In this document: positions 10,804-23,710 of the stretch, one piece after another
Position numbering within the stretch: position 1 is the first letter of the stretch
How the letters are laid out: each line of letters begins with the position of its first letter
Assembly: GCA_950022655.1 (NCBI GenBank)
Contig: OX465580.1
Location: 98,226,797-98,290,796 of the forward strand
DNA: 64,000 nucleotides
Direction: 5' to 3'
DNA from: Alentia gelatinosa
Lineage: Eukaryota > Annelida > Polychaeta > Phyllodocida > Polynoidae
Position numbers and translations under genes: made by a program
The notes under the pieces: generated by a model
The model's database searches: none
The model's input: the letters and a program-made list of their open reading frames with translations, nothing else
What the model was told of the DNA's origin: nothing

Positions 10804-13800
10804 ATACCACTGATCAATTGATATAACTTGTTACTCGTTATCATTTTAGTAACATATGACATGCTCAAGAGAATATTGCGTTCTGATAACGTCGGGATTC
10901 CCTTGAAATTAGTATCGTCTCTTTTTGATGATCCGAGCTTTTCTCCCACAGTAAGATATCAGCATGAAATAAGATGTGGTCTGCTCAGAACTGCTTAAAG
11001 CCGGTATCACGCAGACAGTCTCCATTAGAAACTCTGCACTAACACCCTGTGTTGTTCCCATGATTAACGGACTTTTCGTAACTATAGAGGAATTTGATAA
11101 AGGCTATGACTATTTCCCCTTTGTCAGTTCGTTTAATGTTTCAACAGTAGAAACACGGCTACATTAAGGAAAGCTACACTTCGCAATGGAATATTGTAGA
11201 TGGTCGTCAGGACCATTTATCTAATTGGAGTACATCGGGAGTGAAATCGGCCATCAAGCCTCAACACAAGTGGAAATGTTCTGTTTAGTTTGTGTTTGAT
11301 GCTGAAGCCACGGAGATATCGAATATGTATGTTGGGGTCTGAACCTCGGCCACCAAGACTAGCGAATTCTCCATACTGTCACTACAGTGTTGAAAGGAGT
11401 CGATTAAGTACATATTCCTGATATCACCAAATCGTTTATCAAAATATCGCCTCTCTAAGCTAGACGAAAAAAATTCTAGCGTACAAAGTAGTGCGTAAAA
11501 GGATCGGCGGCTATTTAATTTTTACTTTGATAATTAATATTTGGAATGCTGAATGATCAGTACAACATTGCCTTGATTTTGAGCTGTATGGTCGTATTCC
11601 CCTTATAGTTAACACCATGCAATATCGCTCGGATATGACTACGCCTCACGTGAAAAATGCAATATGCAGATCAAAATCATCATAACAATGTTTATTTATT
11701 CCATTCTGGATTTGCCTTTTTTAATTCTTTATAGGAATCTCCCGTTATTGCGGGGTCTTTTTCAGTAACAATTTGTTGAAGGTGACATACACTAAGTATA
11801 TCCCCAGGTAGTAGTAATGGGCGATTTAACCCATATCTACATACATGGCAGGTAGACGTCTGACGATGGTGGGAGGGAGCGTGAGAGGGTGAGGGGACAC
11901 ACCGAAGCCGTTCTGATCACTGATCAAGCACTGAGTCCCACCAATAATGCCACTGATCATTAAGCCCCACATCCTTCCTTTTCTCTTAGCAAAGATCTCT
12001 GATTTATTTTTGACGTGACCATGGACTGGTGGCGTGGACCCAGTAGGCGTGGTTGACATGCATACCGTGGCCATTGGTTACAGGGGTTGGGTGGGGCATA
12101 GAGTGTGTGTAATCAGTGATGTGATGTCATGTTTTAGAGCGACTCAAGACGGTAATTGTAAGTAGGAGTCTGTTATTAGTCTCTGTGTGCTTGTAATATG
12201 ACCATCTGAATTGTAGCGTACCAGAGAGATATATATCACTCTCATCCTCGGGATGTAGTTGAGAAGCTTAGGATGCTGTTGCTATATTGTAACTAGCAAT
12301 GTGGCTACCAAGGGGGTAAAAATGGCAAGACTTAAATACATTTCAAGGAAATGTGTGAAAGCCTTTGTTACATTTCCTATGTAATGTGTTTGGAGAAAGA
12401 TCCTATTCATCACCTACATGGTTTTTTTTTGTTTTATTCAATCTATAACAGCGATTATTTCATGGAATAGTACATTACATAAAATTGTGCATTGAAGAGT
12501 CCTGATCAATAATAGGCAGTACAACTATCCTTTTCCTGATGATGTTCCTTCGAAATTGAGTTAAGTAAGTCTTGGCTGCTGGTATTTTCGGGGGCTAAAA
12601 TAGGTCCTTTTTGGATATATATGGTAATAATATCAACCTGCTAATATGATCACGTTACTGTAACTAATTGAAACCTTCTGACAAAAATGTAACGTCAAAT
12701 CATTAGTTGTGTGAAAAGAGACTAGAGATCAGGGTACTGGGAACTGTTAGAGGAGAAGAAATATTGAATACAACCATTATCTATGTTCTTGATACAACAT
12801 TGATGAAAGTTGAGGTTCATTATCCCTTTAACTGGTCTAAAAAACAGGACAAACAGGACAAGTAAGGCCGGTACAGTTTTGTAAATAAAACATGATATGA
12901 GAATTGAATATGTACAGTTGCAGACTAAAGTTGATGGCCATTTAAGTTAATTTGGACTTAGTGGTAGAGATCAATATGTCAATTTCAATATGTCCAGTAT
13001 ATTCTATATGGCTGGCACTTCTAGAGTAATGGAAATGAAGGAGCCTGGGTAGAGACACCCGCTTAGAGCTTTCCAGGTAGTCTTTTGCATTTTTTAAAAC
13101 TTGTATTCTTTGTGTTCAGCCGTGTATACACAAATTCTGCTTTCAGACTGTTGGATAGTTCTCTTGTCAATTTATTTCGGTCTGGTCGACCTAGATCCTA
13201 ATACTGCTGGCTTCAGCAGTTTGAGAATCCAGTTTTGGTGAAATTAATATTCAAAGGGAAGTGTAGAAGAACAAGTTCACGCGAGTTCTATGTTTTCTTT
13301 CAGTACTGAACATAGACTAATACTTAATACTCAATACAACCAGGAATAGCAAGGAGATGATGCGGAGGGGCGAACGTCGGCGATAGATGACCGAGAACTA
13401 AGACATAGTTCTGGCCACAGTCAGGACGTTTTCTTATTATTACATACCTTAATTCGATCCTAAAACGCCATTTATCGAGTCTTCGAGTCACAACCGCTTC
13501 ATGTTGACACTGTCTGCTACAAACCGGAAGCCCACTCACAGGATATGCCCGTTGCGCATGTCTCCACTCGCCCAGCGGATGTTTAGCCGCTATTCAGTAA
13601 GCAGAAAATACGATTGGAGAGCGTTAGGCGTGTGTGCAGGGCGAGGCGCCAGGAACCAGCGTAAGCGTGTCTGTGCGTCGCCTGTTGCGGATCGTGTTGT
13701 TGTTATCGATCAATTTCGAATATTTGAGCTTTTTAAACTGATTTAGGTGAGAGCCACACGTTGGCTACCTAGAGGAATGGTCATTACACACCTCTACTTG

Positions 13801-14332
13801 ATACGGGGGGCGTGTATCTCGAGTTTAAAGTCACAATTCGACATCATTCGCCATGTTGTTTTTGGTCGCGATGCCGTAGAATACGCACGCCCATCGAATA
13901 GCACAGACTAGGCTAGACGCACATTAGAATCTTGCAGTGAGACGAAGCACACCATAGTGGGCCGGAGTCGCGATATACTACACCCCCATGAGAGGGTCGT
14001 ACTTAACTGACGTTCGCCTATAGGTATGTAATAATACATTTTATCACTCGTACCACGAACGGAAATCGTGTCATGACTTTGTTTAGAATAACTTAGAAGC
14101 TATATCCATAAATCTATTTAATTTTTAGTTTACAAGAAAAGTTGAAATCTATCAAGAAGGTGTTTCGGATATCAGACAGGACAATGCAGGACTATATATT
14201 ATCATGGTCCATGGGGATAAAATAAATGATAAAATACTCCCTACATCACTCACCGAAGTATTTCTTGGAACTTGAATATATATTCATGATTTTCCATCAA
14301 GCAACGTTTTATTCCATCTGTTCCTCGATATT
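10804..14332. other. Gene-free AT-rich stretch, nothing assigned
   Basis: Only chance open frames occur. A slightly CpG-richer patch lies at about 13340-13720, with no recognisable domain in either strand. I see no repeats or RNA genes. Confidence 0.4.
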
Positions 14333-14520
14333 TTGGTCAGAAATATTCACCTCAGACTCCGACTTCAGTGAATATTTCTGACCAAGATTCCATTCGGCCA
14401 CACTAACCATGTCTCTCTATAATATGCCACAGTGAATGGGCGCTCTAACATTTTGACGTGTTTTTCTTTCTAATATACACTGATGGTCATGCCCATTCAG
14501 ATATTCGGATGATAATAGAA
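14333..14520. mobile_element. Short foldback element, copy H8
   Basis: A perfect hairpin has 18-base arms at 14333-14350 (TTGGTCAGAAATATTCAC) and 14368-14385 around the 17-base loop CTCAGACTCCGACTTCA. Downstream, TATGCCACAGTGAATGGG at 14423 resembles the TATGCCACAATGGG block of the copies at 20.4 and 25.4 kb. The hairpin is certain. Membership in the foldback family is inferred, and the outer limits are approximate. Confidence 0.55.
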
Positions 14521-15599
14521 TTTTAAAGCTAGAGTGCCGTGACATCTCTCCCTTAAACTGGAAACATCAATTTTTTATTCATATTTTCTCTACATGCTTT
14601 AATCTAAAACAGAGGAAGGAGTTACGTCTTTACGCTACAGGATTCCATTGAATAATTCATCCTTGTACATGAAGATACTTTTCCGTACCTCGTTCAAGGG
14701 TTATTGTTTAATAATATCTAAGTTCATTCGCTGGGACCGTCTTAGCAGTACATAAAGTCCATAAAGGTTGAATAAAGATGATTCATCAGGACGCAGTATG
14801 GCACCGAATGCGGTAAGAAAATATTACTTGCTTGAAAAAAGAAATTTGATACTTACTACCATGGTCATCCCGCCTCCATGCAAGTGCTTGATATTAGCAG
14901 AGAGAATAACATCTCACAAATAAGTAGAGGACGTAAATTTGCAACCACTTTACCCAAATATATATCCTATATGATATTTAATTTTAAATGCTCCATAACT
15001 AAAGCAAGATATTAGGTTGGCATGTAATATTGACAATACCTCCTGTTTGCGGTGCTCTTTAAAAATTATTATCGCAATATCAACATGTGGCTTCTGTAGA
15101 TGTTTCATATCGTGTAATTATAATGTATGATGCAAATATTAACAATTTGAAAGAAACCTATTTTGATGTGATTAATTTTCATTTAAATAGATTCTCCTGG
15201 TTAATTATTAGTTTGCATTTTATCTACTAGGATTATATAATTATATGAATAATAACGTTGAAATATGTAATAGAAATAAAACAAGTAAATTGAAAACAAA
15301 TTAACATTCGTGAGTGAGCTCTAAAAACATTTTATCATGAGCAAGCAATCAAAACGTTTCTTTTTCTATGACATCATGCTTATACTTATAGCTGATGGAT
15401 AAGTCAATAGCAATGGGACATGATTCATATGAAATCTCAGGTGATATAATGCCGTAAACTAATGACAATTGGAAATGGCTTCGCTTTATTAGAGGGTGTG
15501 ATTAGAAACTGGGAAAGATTGTATGCTATTAGCAAAAGAGCCCCAGTTAATGGATTTATTGTCGGACTGTGGAAGTATTGTCGGGGAGGGGGATTCCTC
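14521..15599. other. Gene-free AT-rich stretch
   Basis: Nothing recognised: long AT-rich sequence without coding potential or repeat structure. Confidence 0.4.
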
Positions 15600-15910
15600 C
15601 TTGTTAGCAGGCCTGCGGGCATGACGTCATTAAAGGGAATCCCCAGCTCTCTCCATTACGGCCAAATCAGGTCTCTTGTTATAGCCTTTAGGGGCCACCA
15701 CCCCCAAAGGCACGGTTGACTTTTTGATGGCATCTATTATCCACGACACAAAGCCTAGGGTGGCCTGATTAACCCGCTTTAACCCTTTCACCCCCGCTGA
15801 GCCACCCTGAGAGTGGCCCTAATTAGCACTGATGGGCAAGAAGTAATCAGGGGTTAAGGTTGAATCGCTGATCAGCCTGCGGCATTTGTTGGCGTTGATC
15901 TTTGTGGTTG
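15600..15910. promoter_or_regulatory. Candidate cis-regulatory block
   Basis: This is a GC-balanced island in AT-rich surroundings with no open frame of interest. It has an NF-kappaB/Rel-type GGGAATCCCC at 15635-15644 and several homeodomain-like cores (CCTAATTAGC, AGTAATCAGG, GATTAACC). It looks like a conserved non-coding element, but conservation cannot be tested here. Confidence 0.25.
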
Positions 15911-17057
15911 ATTCAATCGCTGGCCTGGAGTACGCATCCATAGTTTACAAAGGTTTTGCAAGGAACATTCTGGTCAGTTATTCTAACCTCACCCGGTAGG
16001 GGAATCAAGCGAAATGTTGTCTTGAAAATTTGTCTTGTACATGTATATTGGTCTCGTATTAGAGAGTGTATCACATAATTCTGGCAATTGTATCGGAGTG
16101 TAATTGTGAGGATCATATCACCGAAGAGCATCTTTTTGTGGGGTGAGGTGTAACACAAGTACCGTGGTCAAAGCAAAGGTTGTTGGACTCAAGCGTGGTA
16201 CGTGTTATACGCACCATACGTTATCACCTGCAACACAACATGTCATTTGATTAGTAACGGACATAATTACCGCATGGATTTTTTTGATATTCCTTCTCTT
16301 AACTCAAAAAGATGACGAAATGAGTAAAGAAATGGAAAGATACTTATTCTGCATAATGGTATATGACATATGTGCAGTTAAAATTCTCTATCATATAGCA
16401 ACTCCATGTTAGCGAACTCAAAAGAAACATCGACCTTTATTGTACAACAGGAAGGCAGAACTGACGAAGCTCACACGTGTTATTGTTAGCCAGATGTTAT
16501 TAGGTTCTGTTTTTCTGGAAACACGTGGGTGTTCTCCACCATTTACGATGCACCAAAGCTTTCTTAGTGTTGAACATTTAAAGTGTATCGTACGATGTGT
16601 TTGACACGTATCGTAACGCCGATATATAGTTGTATAACATTGTACGGACAGTGTGGGTATTCTGGAATAATGTGATTGATAATCAAATTCCGATGTATTG
16701 TATTCATGAAACTGAATGTTTCGACATAAATTAGTTTCATTATTTCATCTTTAGGTTTGGATAATTTTCTGTTATCGACAATTCGATTAGATCAAAATGC
16801 GTTTCAGTCCTTCATCCGATTAACGTCTTACCAGTATGCTGGTAAATGACCAGCTTTTTTTTAATTATGAGAAAACCCCTACGACAAATATTAGACTGAA
16901 TCACGACAGTATCAAAGATGACAGCCAGAGTGGGTATCCCATTCCTTCGATTAAGTAGTGTTATAAGGCTATGAACCCTTGGATGCCTGGCTTTATGCTT
17001 GCTTGCATGCAAATCATTAAAAGTCGATATGGAAAGAGAGTTGTGTACTGTCTCTAA
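15911..17057. other. Gene-free stretch
   Basis: Nothing recognised apart from chance frames. Confidence 0.4.
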
Positions 17058-17721
17058 GGCCCAGTGTCCACTGCAGCACCCCTCTCATAAGATCTCACAG
17101 TCTCTGAGTCGTATTCTGTACTCTCACTATGATCTATGGCTTAGTGCCTTGAGAATTCTTGAGAATGCTGTGTGTCAGTGTATTCTCAAGGCTCTAAGCC
17201 TATTTCGTTAAGAATTCTTCTCCCATAGACCGCAGTGAGAACCTTGTACAGATTCAAAATCGCGTCGGAATGTCACCCAATCAGGGCAGTTGATTACTAC
17301 TCTGTGATTAGACTCCAATGCAAAATGGGCGTCTACAATTTGGTTCCACTGAAAACCCTGAATTGTAGGGTCTCTATCATGTTTTATCATGATTGAAAGT
17401 CGGTTGCTAATCGGGACCATCTTTCAGTATTCTGTGAGTAAAATCCCTCTCACGTGTGAGATACTCAACAAGAAGTTATGAAATTTCGGAATAAGGTAGG
17501 GAATAGGCCCTATGCACTTGTGCCCTGGTTATATCGTTGGGTATATCGGGACTGTGATCACCTTGTTTTATAGGAGAACCCATTATGATGCATGGCGAAG
17601 TGGCTTATCTAGACATTTGACTACGAAATGGACCTTCCTTATTAGTCTACGATTTTGACGTTTTGTATCAGAGCCATACTGGGAGGTCTTAATTTGTATC
17701 GTAGTAGGTGGATGCAGGGTC
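17058..17721. mobile_element. PIF/Harbinger-like MITE relative with internal palindrome, copy M3
   Basis: The left end GGCCCAGTGTCCACTGCAG and the right end GTAGTAGGTGGATGCAGGGT are diverged forms of the inverted ends in the 43.3-kb copy, and both are bordered by TAA. The interior shares AAATCGCGTCGGAA, GTCTACGATTTTG and TTTTGTATC blocks with the other copies. It is about 660 bp instead of about 283, because the left part includes an extra palindrome at 17116-17251. That palindrome has arms around CCTTGAGAATTCTTGAG and ATTCTCAAGGC. It is old and diverged. Confidence 0.5.
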
Positions 17722-18834
17722 TAAACATACGCCATGCAACAATAATACTACATTCAGGGTGAATACCAAACATAAGATGGTGTTTTATTCTGAAACATTT
17801 GACAGATGGTCATTACACAGATTCTGTTGACGAAAGGAAATTTGTATGCACCTTTCAATTTTGAAGTAGTTTTGATTATATATGTTTGACCAGAATTGTC
17901 TTTCTCCGAGGTATATTCATTGTACATCTCAGCATGCAAGTTTTTCACATTACCCCTATTTTAATGTTTCAAGCACCTTAAAGTCAGAGATTAATTTTGG
18001 TCTACGCATGTCAACCTTACAAAAGAAATGCACGAATATTCTTCAGATTTTATTACTTTCACCTGGAAAAGAAGAGCCACATTCGTGTATCGACTATAAC
18101 TGCCATTTGTTAGCTATCAGTTGAGAAATGCACCCCCATGGGGAGCATGTGCGACAAGGAAATATTGATACAGGGAAATCTGTCGTGAGTGACCCCCTAC
18201 CCCTCCTCCTAAGGTTGCACACGGAATTTTTATGTGGCTTCGTCTGTTAAATTGTGTGTCCCTTGGGGTACCCTGGTGCCCCCGCCAATGTCCCCTGAGG
18301 GCAACACGAGTCAAGATGCAAATCTCGCGTGATTATATAAAATAAACAACTCTGCGCTTCCCCCATGCACATGTACTCTGGTGCAGGCTATTGTACCCTA
18401 GTAGAAGCTTGCGGTCAGAGGTGGGGTAGGGGCATGGGGTTGGGGGTAGAGGGCACCCCCTTGTGTGTGAATATCGTTCAGATATCTCTTCGTGATACGG
18501 AAGTCAGGGCAGCCTGTTCTGGCATCAATCAGCGACAACTGCTGACGTGGTCTGTAGGACGTAAAAGCCCGTTTTAGACAGTATTTATGAGGGTATTATG
18601 AATTCCAGTGATTGGGCTGTATGGAAAGCTTGTCATTCTTGTATGAATTAACCCGATATAAACTCAGATGCTATATGTTAATTCACACCCAAATTATAGG
18701 ATATGTATATACAATAATCTAAATTAGCTCATCAGAAAGGAAAAATCAATGATATGTCTATTTGCATTAAAACGAATAACGACAATTTGTACATACATCT
18801 CGAAATGAATATGTGAATATATATTAGACCTACG
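17722..18834. other. Gene-free stretch
   Basis: No coding or repeat family recognised. Confidence 0.4.
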
Positions 18835-18863
18835 GTGTATCCCCAACCAAGTAGACCTAGCCG

Positions 18864-18935
18864 GACCCGACCCCCCCCCCCCCCCCCCAAGACCCTACAC
18901 CACCCACCACCCCTGCCCCACCCTTGTGGACGTAG
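18864..18935 (+). repeat. C-rich tract
   Basis: A run of about 18 C is followed by CCACCC-type sequence. The minus strand is correspondingly G-rich. Confidence 0.85.
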
Positions 18936-19369
18936 GTGCTCATTGCAGAGGGGTGGTCCATTTGATAGGGCAAGTCAAATATGTCATAATCGTAGTGTCA
19001 CTACATTAATAGGGTACGCTGTAATCGGTGTTCATCTACACCGAAATACTGATTGACCACCTGCAATGGTATCAATGTGGGGCGACATGCGACCACGTAC
19101 GATTCCCATGCGTATTTTAATCTCATTGTAATTTTAGTAAACAGAAAAAATAAGAAATCACGTTTAATCAGGGAATCCATCGCCAACAGATACTATAGGC
19201 AAGCTACATCTTATTGTACAGCTAAGAAACAAATGTTTCAATATGAATATTGACTGTTAATATTGTATCGATGCTGATGGAAGACATTCATATCTTCACA
19301 AAGATATCTCTCTCTCAACCAACATTGACGGTTGTCAGCGGAGTCTTAGATAGCAGAGCATCAGCCGAC

Positions 19370-19950
19370 GTGGCGCTGCAAAGCAAAGTTTCTTTTACGT
19401 CCACGTGACATTTTCCCATCAGACCAAAAAGGCCATATGTGGCGCAATGTAATCATTTCTTTCTTTTTAAGTAACTTCCGCTTCCGGCTCGAGCGGCGCC
19501 TCATCCGGGCACTCATCTGAGTTTATCACGTGACTGCAGCGACTTCCGGCCCCATCCAGCGCCCTTTCGGCACCACGTGACCGTCGTCTCTGGCGCCACC
19601 TAGCGGACTTTATCGGAACTGTAGGTGGGCCACATCGCTCTCTCCTTGGCGGCAGAGAGAGAGGCAATTTTCAGGGCTGTGTCTCATCAGATAGTTGCTC
19701 GCCAGAAGAACGCTACTTGTTCATCAAGCCTAACGACGATGCAATCTAAATATCGTCGAGGAAGATCGCACGACAGCAGGGGCAGCTTGCAGCAAGCGTC
19801 TAAAGGCCATCTAGTGGCGCGGACCGTAATCAAATTGACGGTGCCCAATCCGACCGAAAGGTCACGGGTGCTGGATACCGGCTTTGCTTGGGGTCGCCTT
19901 CGAGGGGGGTCACTCAGACCCCACCTCAGGCTCTACGGTGACCTTCTCTG
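19370..19950. promoter_or_regulatory. CpG-rich promoter-like island with E-boxes, ETS sites and a CTCF-like site
   Basis: Three CACGTG E-boxes start at 19402, 19527 and 19574. ETS cores (ACTTCCG, CTTCCGG, ACTTCCGG) lie at 19474-19487 and 19542-19549. A CTCF-like match on the minus strand is at 19592-19606, and CCATCTAGTGGCGC follows at 19808-19821. CpG density is clearly above the surroundings. This is the typical make-up of a housekeeping promoter, but I cannot identify the transcript it would serve. Confidence 0.45.
19592..19606 (-). promoter_or_regulatory. CTCF-like binding motif
   Basis: The reverse strand reads CCGCTAGGTGGCGCC, a near-consensus CTCF core, inside the CpG-rich island. Confidence 0.5.
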
Positions 19951-20394
19951 ACCTTGAAGGTGAGAGGTCAGGTCAGCAGTGCAGGGTTGACCTTGATGGG
20001 TCTCTTGCAAATTTCGAGGGAAGATTATTAGTTGGATCTGGAGTAGAATAATTGCTTTTGACCGGGGAGGGTTTGATGTGTCCATAGCCGGGGGCTAGCG
20101 ACGGTTGGGGGAGTGGGGGTGGTAGCGTGGATTGGAAGGATCGGGGGAGTGACATGCTGACATGCTGACATGGTGCTGGTCAGGGGGATGATGACCAATG
20201 GGCAGACAGGAGGACAGGGAGAGGGAGGTTGTCTGGGGATGCGGGTTGTCTGTGTGTCCATTGCTGGACGCCTCCATCTGCTGAATACATGTTAAAACAT
20301 CTATTAGAACTGGGCTATGAACAAAACAAGAAAGATGACATTTTGTTTAAATTACAAGTAAGCTATTATGAACGTTATCAAATAGAACTAAACG
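19951..20394. other. Gene-free stretch, G-rich then A-rich
   Basis: GGGGGAGTGGGGGTGG-type sequence near 20110 and a short GACATGCT tandem at 20151-20172 are the only structure. An A-rich open frame (20229-20456) runs into the foldback element and has no recognised domain. Confidence 0.35.
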
Positions 20395-21562
20395 AAAGTA
20401 AACTGGTCAAGTTTTTATGCCACAATGGGCAGGTCATGAATTACTACGCGAGGTGATAGCCGAGCGTAGCGAGTAGTAGACCTGACTGGAGTGGCTGAAA
20501 AACTTGACCAGCTAACTTGAGATCGCGATCTCAATTTAGCTGGTCAAGTTAGCTTGTCGATCGGTTTTGTATTTATCCTACCCCGTCTTCATGATTTTAG
20601 AATGTTAGGAAATATTAGTGTGTTTCACACTTAGGCGGTCTATGGATTGTTGACGGCAGTTGGCAATGCGGAAGCGAGAGTAAACTTGTCGTTTTAGATT
20701 GATCGGGTGTAAGTGTCAACATGGCTGAAAAGGCAATTATAACTCGATTTCCATTTGTGTATATTTATTGTTTATATCATAATTACGTTTGAGGTCGGAA
20801 TGGTTTCATAAATCACCCGCAATATTCTGTATCATGTTAACAAATATTTGAATGGGCGCTTTGAGTGCAACCAAAACCATTTTCGTAGTAGCTCACGTTC
20901 CGGTCGCTGATTGGTCAATTCTTTTATATCTTAAAGCCAAACGCACACTGTGTGACTTTTCCCATTAGCGGAAAAGTCGCCGTAAAACTCTCCTTGGGAT
21001 ATTTTCCCGGTACAACATTACAAGGTGTGCCATGTTATCCTTGCGATATCGCAGCACCCCTTTTGCGCCCCCCCCCCCCTTCCTCACCCCCCCCCCTCCC
21101 CCCGCTGAGTTGGGGTTTGTCGGCGACTTTTCCTTGAGACATTCGAATATAACATGTTTTATTTCGTTGCATGCGATTTCTTCCTTTTGGGAGTCACCTC
21201 CCGCTGGCCCGGGTTCTCAAGGCACCATTGCACACTGGCAGTCCTCACTCCCCTTGCGATATAACCACCCAGCAGCTAGGCTTAAACGTCTTAAAAATGA
21301 AACATGCTCCTTTTGTAAATCTCAGGAAAAGTCGGCAACTTCCTCTCAGCAGGGATGAAAAGCGGATGAAAAGGGGATGGTACAGTATCTCAAGGAAAAA
21401 TGTGCATACCTGTAGATACTGTACTGGAAACACATTGCAAAAACGGAAAAGGTCGCAAAGCGTGCGATACCCTTTAGAGACATAAAACTCACTTTATGTC
21501 ACATCCTGCCACAGAAAATCTGCCTATAGAAGTCTCTTTTTTTTTATTAGGGGTAGGATAAT
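20395..21562 (-). mobile_element. Foldback / HINE-like element, copy H3
   Basis: Read on the minus strand, it starts at 21562 with ATTATCCTACCCCTAATA. It carries the internal inverted block (GACGGGGTAGGATAAAT, about 20571-20587) and ends in two adjacent hairpins. One is centred on GATCGCGATC (about 20505-20545). The other is longer (about 20406-20510), with arms GTCAAGTTTTTATGCCAC and GTGGCTGAAAAACTTGAC. CTGGTCAAGTT recurs three times at hairpin edges. At about 1.17 kb it is the longest copy and includes C-tracts at 21067-21105. It encodes no helicase or replication initiator, so it is non-autonomous. Confidence 0.65.
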
Positions 21563-22369
21563 CATATTGCCTTTATCATTTACGATTGGATGAGCAAAAA
21601 TAACTTCAAGTTTGTTTGAGCAATTTTTAGATTAAAAATGCTTTTCCAACACAAAATACTCCCGAAATGCATTGGCTTCCGTATTTTTGGAGAATCCGAA
21701 ACTCAGGTGAGATTTTATATTAATAAGTTGATGGGACTGACAAATCATGTAACTTAAATGAACGAATAAGAGTCACATATGAGCCGTGCTGTTCATTCTT
21801 TTATGTCGTGTCCCCTGCGACCTGATTCCATCGGGGCAGTGAGCAACAAACTCCGACCCAAATCTGCTGTTTTTAGACGAATAATATCAGGTGAACAAAG
21901 CAAATTGAGTGAGGAAGAAATGGGGGAGAGAGCGAGAGAGAGAGAGAGAGGGATAGGGATAGTGATAGGAAGAAATAGAGAAAAGATAGAGGCGGGGGAA
22001 GATAGGGACTAAAAAGGATAGAGTAAAAAGGAGCTCAAAATGAGCTCTTACACCGACCCTGAGCAATGATTTGGATGAATGGAATTTACGTGAAGCACTG
22101 AAACAGAATCCTTAAGGAAACTAGAGAATTAGTAGGTAAACGCAAGAGGTGAGAGCGATAGCGACAAATGCTAAGTACTGCGAAGAGGAAACAGGGGTGG
22201 GTGCATGTATATATACCACAATAAGGTACCTTCTGTTCCTAGTCAAAGCAGTCTGATACGGTGTTACCCCGCATAACGGTGTAATAGAAACAAATAGTAT
22301 TTTCGTCATAAATGAATGAGAGTGGAATTACAAAAAGGAATTAGAACAAAGATGAGAATATACCAAGCC
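21563..22369. other. Gene-free stretch with a GA microsatellite
   Basis: A (GA)n purine tract at about 21926-21990 is the only repeat I see. There is no coding signal. Confidence 0.45.
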
Positions 22370-22560
22370 TGGTGGTAGCCTGGTGGTTGGGCAGTTTGCA
22401 GTAAGCAGGTCAGAGGGTAGGAAGGTTTGTGGGTCAGCAGGTTAGTGGTTAGGTAGATTGATCGTAATCTGCATATATTGGTAGTTGGGCAAGTTGGAAT
22501 GTGAGCAGGTAGGTTGATGGGTAGGCAGGTGGCTAAGTAGGTTTGTGGATGAGTTTATTG
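22370..22560 (+). repeat. GT-rich degenerate minisatellite, left patch
   Basis: Imperfect repeats of phrases such as GGTAGGTTGATGGGTAGGCAG and GTAAGCAGGTCAG. The same style of repeat resumes at 23880-24140, on the other side of the reverse-transcriptase remnant. Confidence 0.7.
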
Positions 22561-22599
22561 CACTGCATGAAAATTGCGTTTTATTGATCTATACACAGG

Positions 22600-22850
22600 T
22601 TCATGTCGGATTGTGTTGATGTTTATTTCGGAGCTCCACAGGGCTGCATTTTAGGTCCTCTTCTTTTTAACCTTTTCGCGAATGATATGTGTAAAGATGT
22701 TAATTTCTCAAACTGTACGCTGACGACTTGGTCTTATATAGTTGCACTACTGTTCCTTCAGAAGCCCAAACAAAAGTCTCTGTTACAAGTGTAAGTGCCT
22801 GGTGTGAATCAAATGAAATGACTATAAACACTGAAAAGACAAAGCTTGGT
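22600..22850 (+). pseudogene. Non-LTR retrotransposon reverse transcriptase fragment, first part
   Basis: Frame one reads GAPQGCILGPLLFNLFANDM, the classical LINE reverse-transcriptase block (G-x-PQG-x-x-LGPLLF). After a frameshift the catalytic YADDLVLYS block appears at about 22719-22745, followed by a SAWCESNEMTINTEKTK segment equivalent to the W...N..KT.. region after the active site. The order is right for a LINE (Jockey/CR1-like), but the frameshift kills it. The reading continues only after about 740 bases of unrelated sequence, at about 23592. It lies between two patches of the same minisatellite. Confidence 0.8.
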
Positions 22851-23591
22851 TGGTCAGTCTCTGAGAGGCTATTTTGCTTTTTATCAGTCCTAGATATTTC
22901 GTGTAAGAACAAGAAACTGGCTTTGCTATATACCCACTGCCGTAAATGACGCAAATACTACACGCTGCTGTCCACCATGTACGGCACAGCCGTGCAGAAA
23001 GTTAGGGTACATTTCACGGTCGAAACGGATATGATTACAACATCGATATTTAAAAATGGCTAACGTTTATCTCTTCGACATCGGTAACGTTAGCGTTAGA
23101 GTACATAAAGAAGACTCATTGAAATACTGTGAAATCAAAAATACATGAATGAATTACAGAAAAACTTCTAAGTACAGTAATAAAAACCTGAATAAACATG
23201 GTAACGACCTTAAAAACAGGAGTGCAATGAGAGAACAACTGCTATGTTTTCTTCCCGACGTTTTCCCGCTGGTTCCCTGCTGGTTTGCAAGTGACAACAA
23301 GTTTTGCTATGTAGGTTGCTATGTGTGTTGCTATGCGACAACGTCACATCCGCATTCCACAGTCAAAGTGAAGGCTAGGGCTCATGTCGACCGTTCTGTG
23401 CCCAAAATTGGATTTAAAATGGCTCCTACAACTTATTTAAGGTAACTATATTAATGTTTTGAAGGTATATAGTAAAAATAAAAAGTTGTGCCTGTAAAAG
23501 TACAAATTTCGATCCTCACTCTGGCCTTTGGCACGTTTACAACCCGGTGTAAACACCTCGTTGTAAACGTGCCAAGGCCAAAGTTCGGATC
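22851..23591. mobile_element. Insert splitting the reverse-transcriptase fragment, ending in a hairpin
   Basis: The sequence between the two RT parts has no RT similarity. It ends in a hairpin with arms 23511-23543 and 23560-23591 (GGCCTTTGGCACGTTTACAAC and its near complement) and a 16-base loop. A hairpin at one end recalls the foldback elements elsewhere in the window, but the shared start motif was not seen, so the class is open and the left limit is approximate. Confidence 0.45.
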
Positions 23592-23710
23592 GAAGGAACA
23601 TCGTTTTATTACTAATGTAACATCATACAAATACCTGGGGGTACATATTGATAGTTCACTAAATCTTAATGAACACATGAAAGATGATGTTCGAGATATA
23701 ACATCACGTA
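23592..23710 (+). pseudogene. Reverse transcriptase fragment, second part
   Basis: The frame contains SYKYLGVHIDSSLNLNEHMK, the YLGV-x-ID-x-x-L-x-W/N-x-x-H block that follows the NTEKTK segment in LINE reverse transcriptases. It continues the domain left off at about 22850. No intact remainder follows. Confidence 0.75.

Noticed and set aside
20229..20456. 75-codon frame ending in the H3 hairpin
   Set aside because: A-rich composition, no domain, and its end lies within the mobile element.
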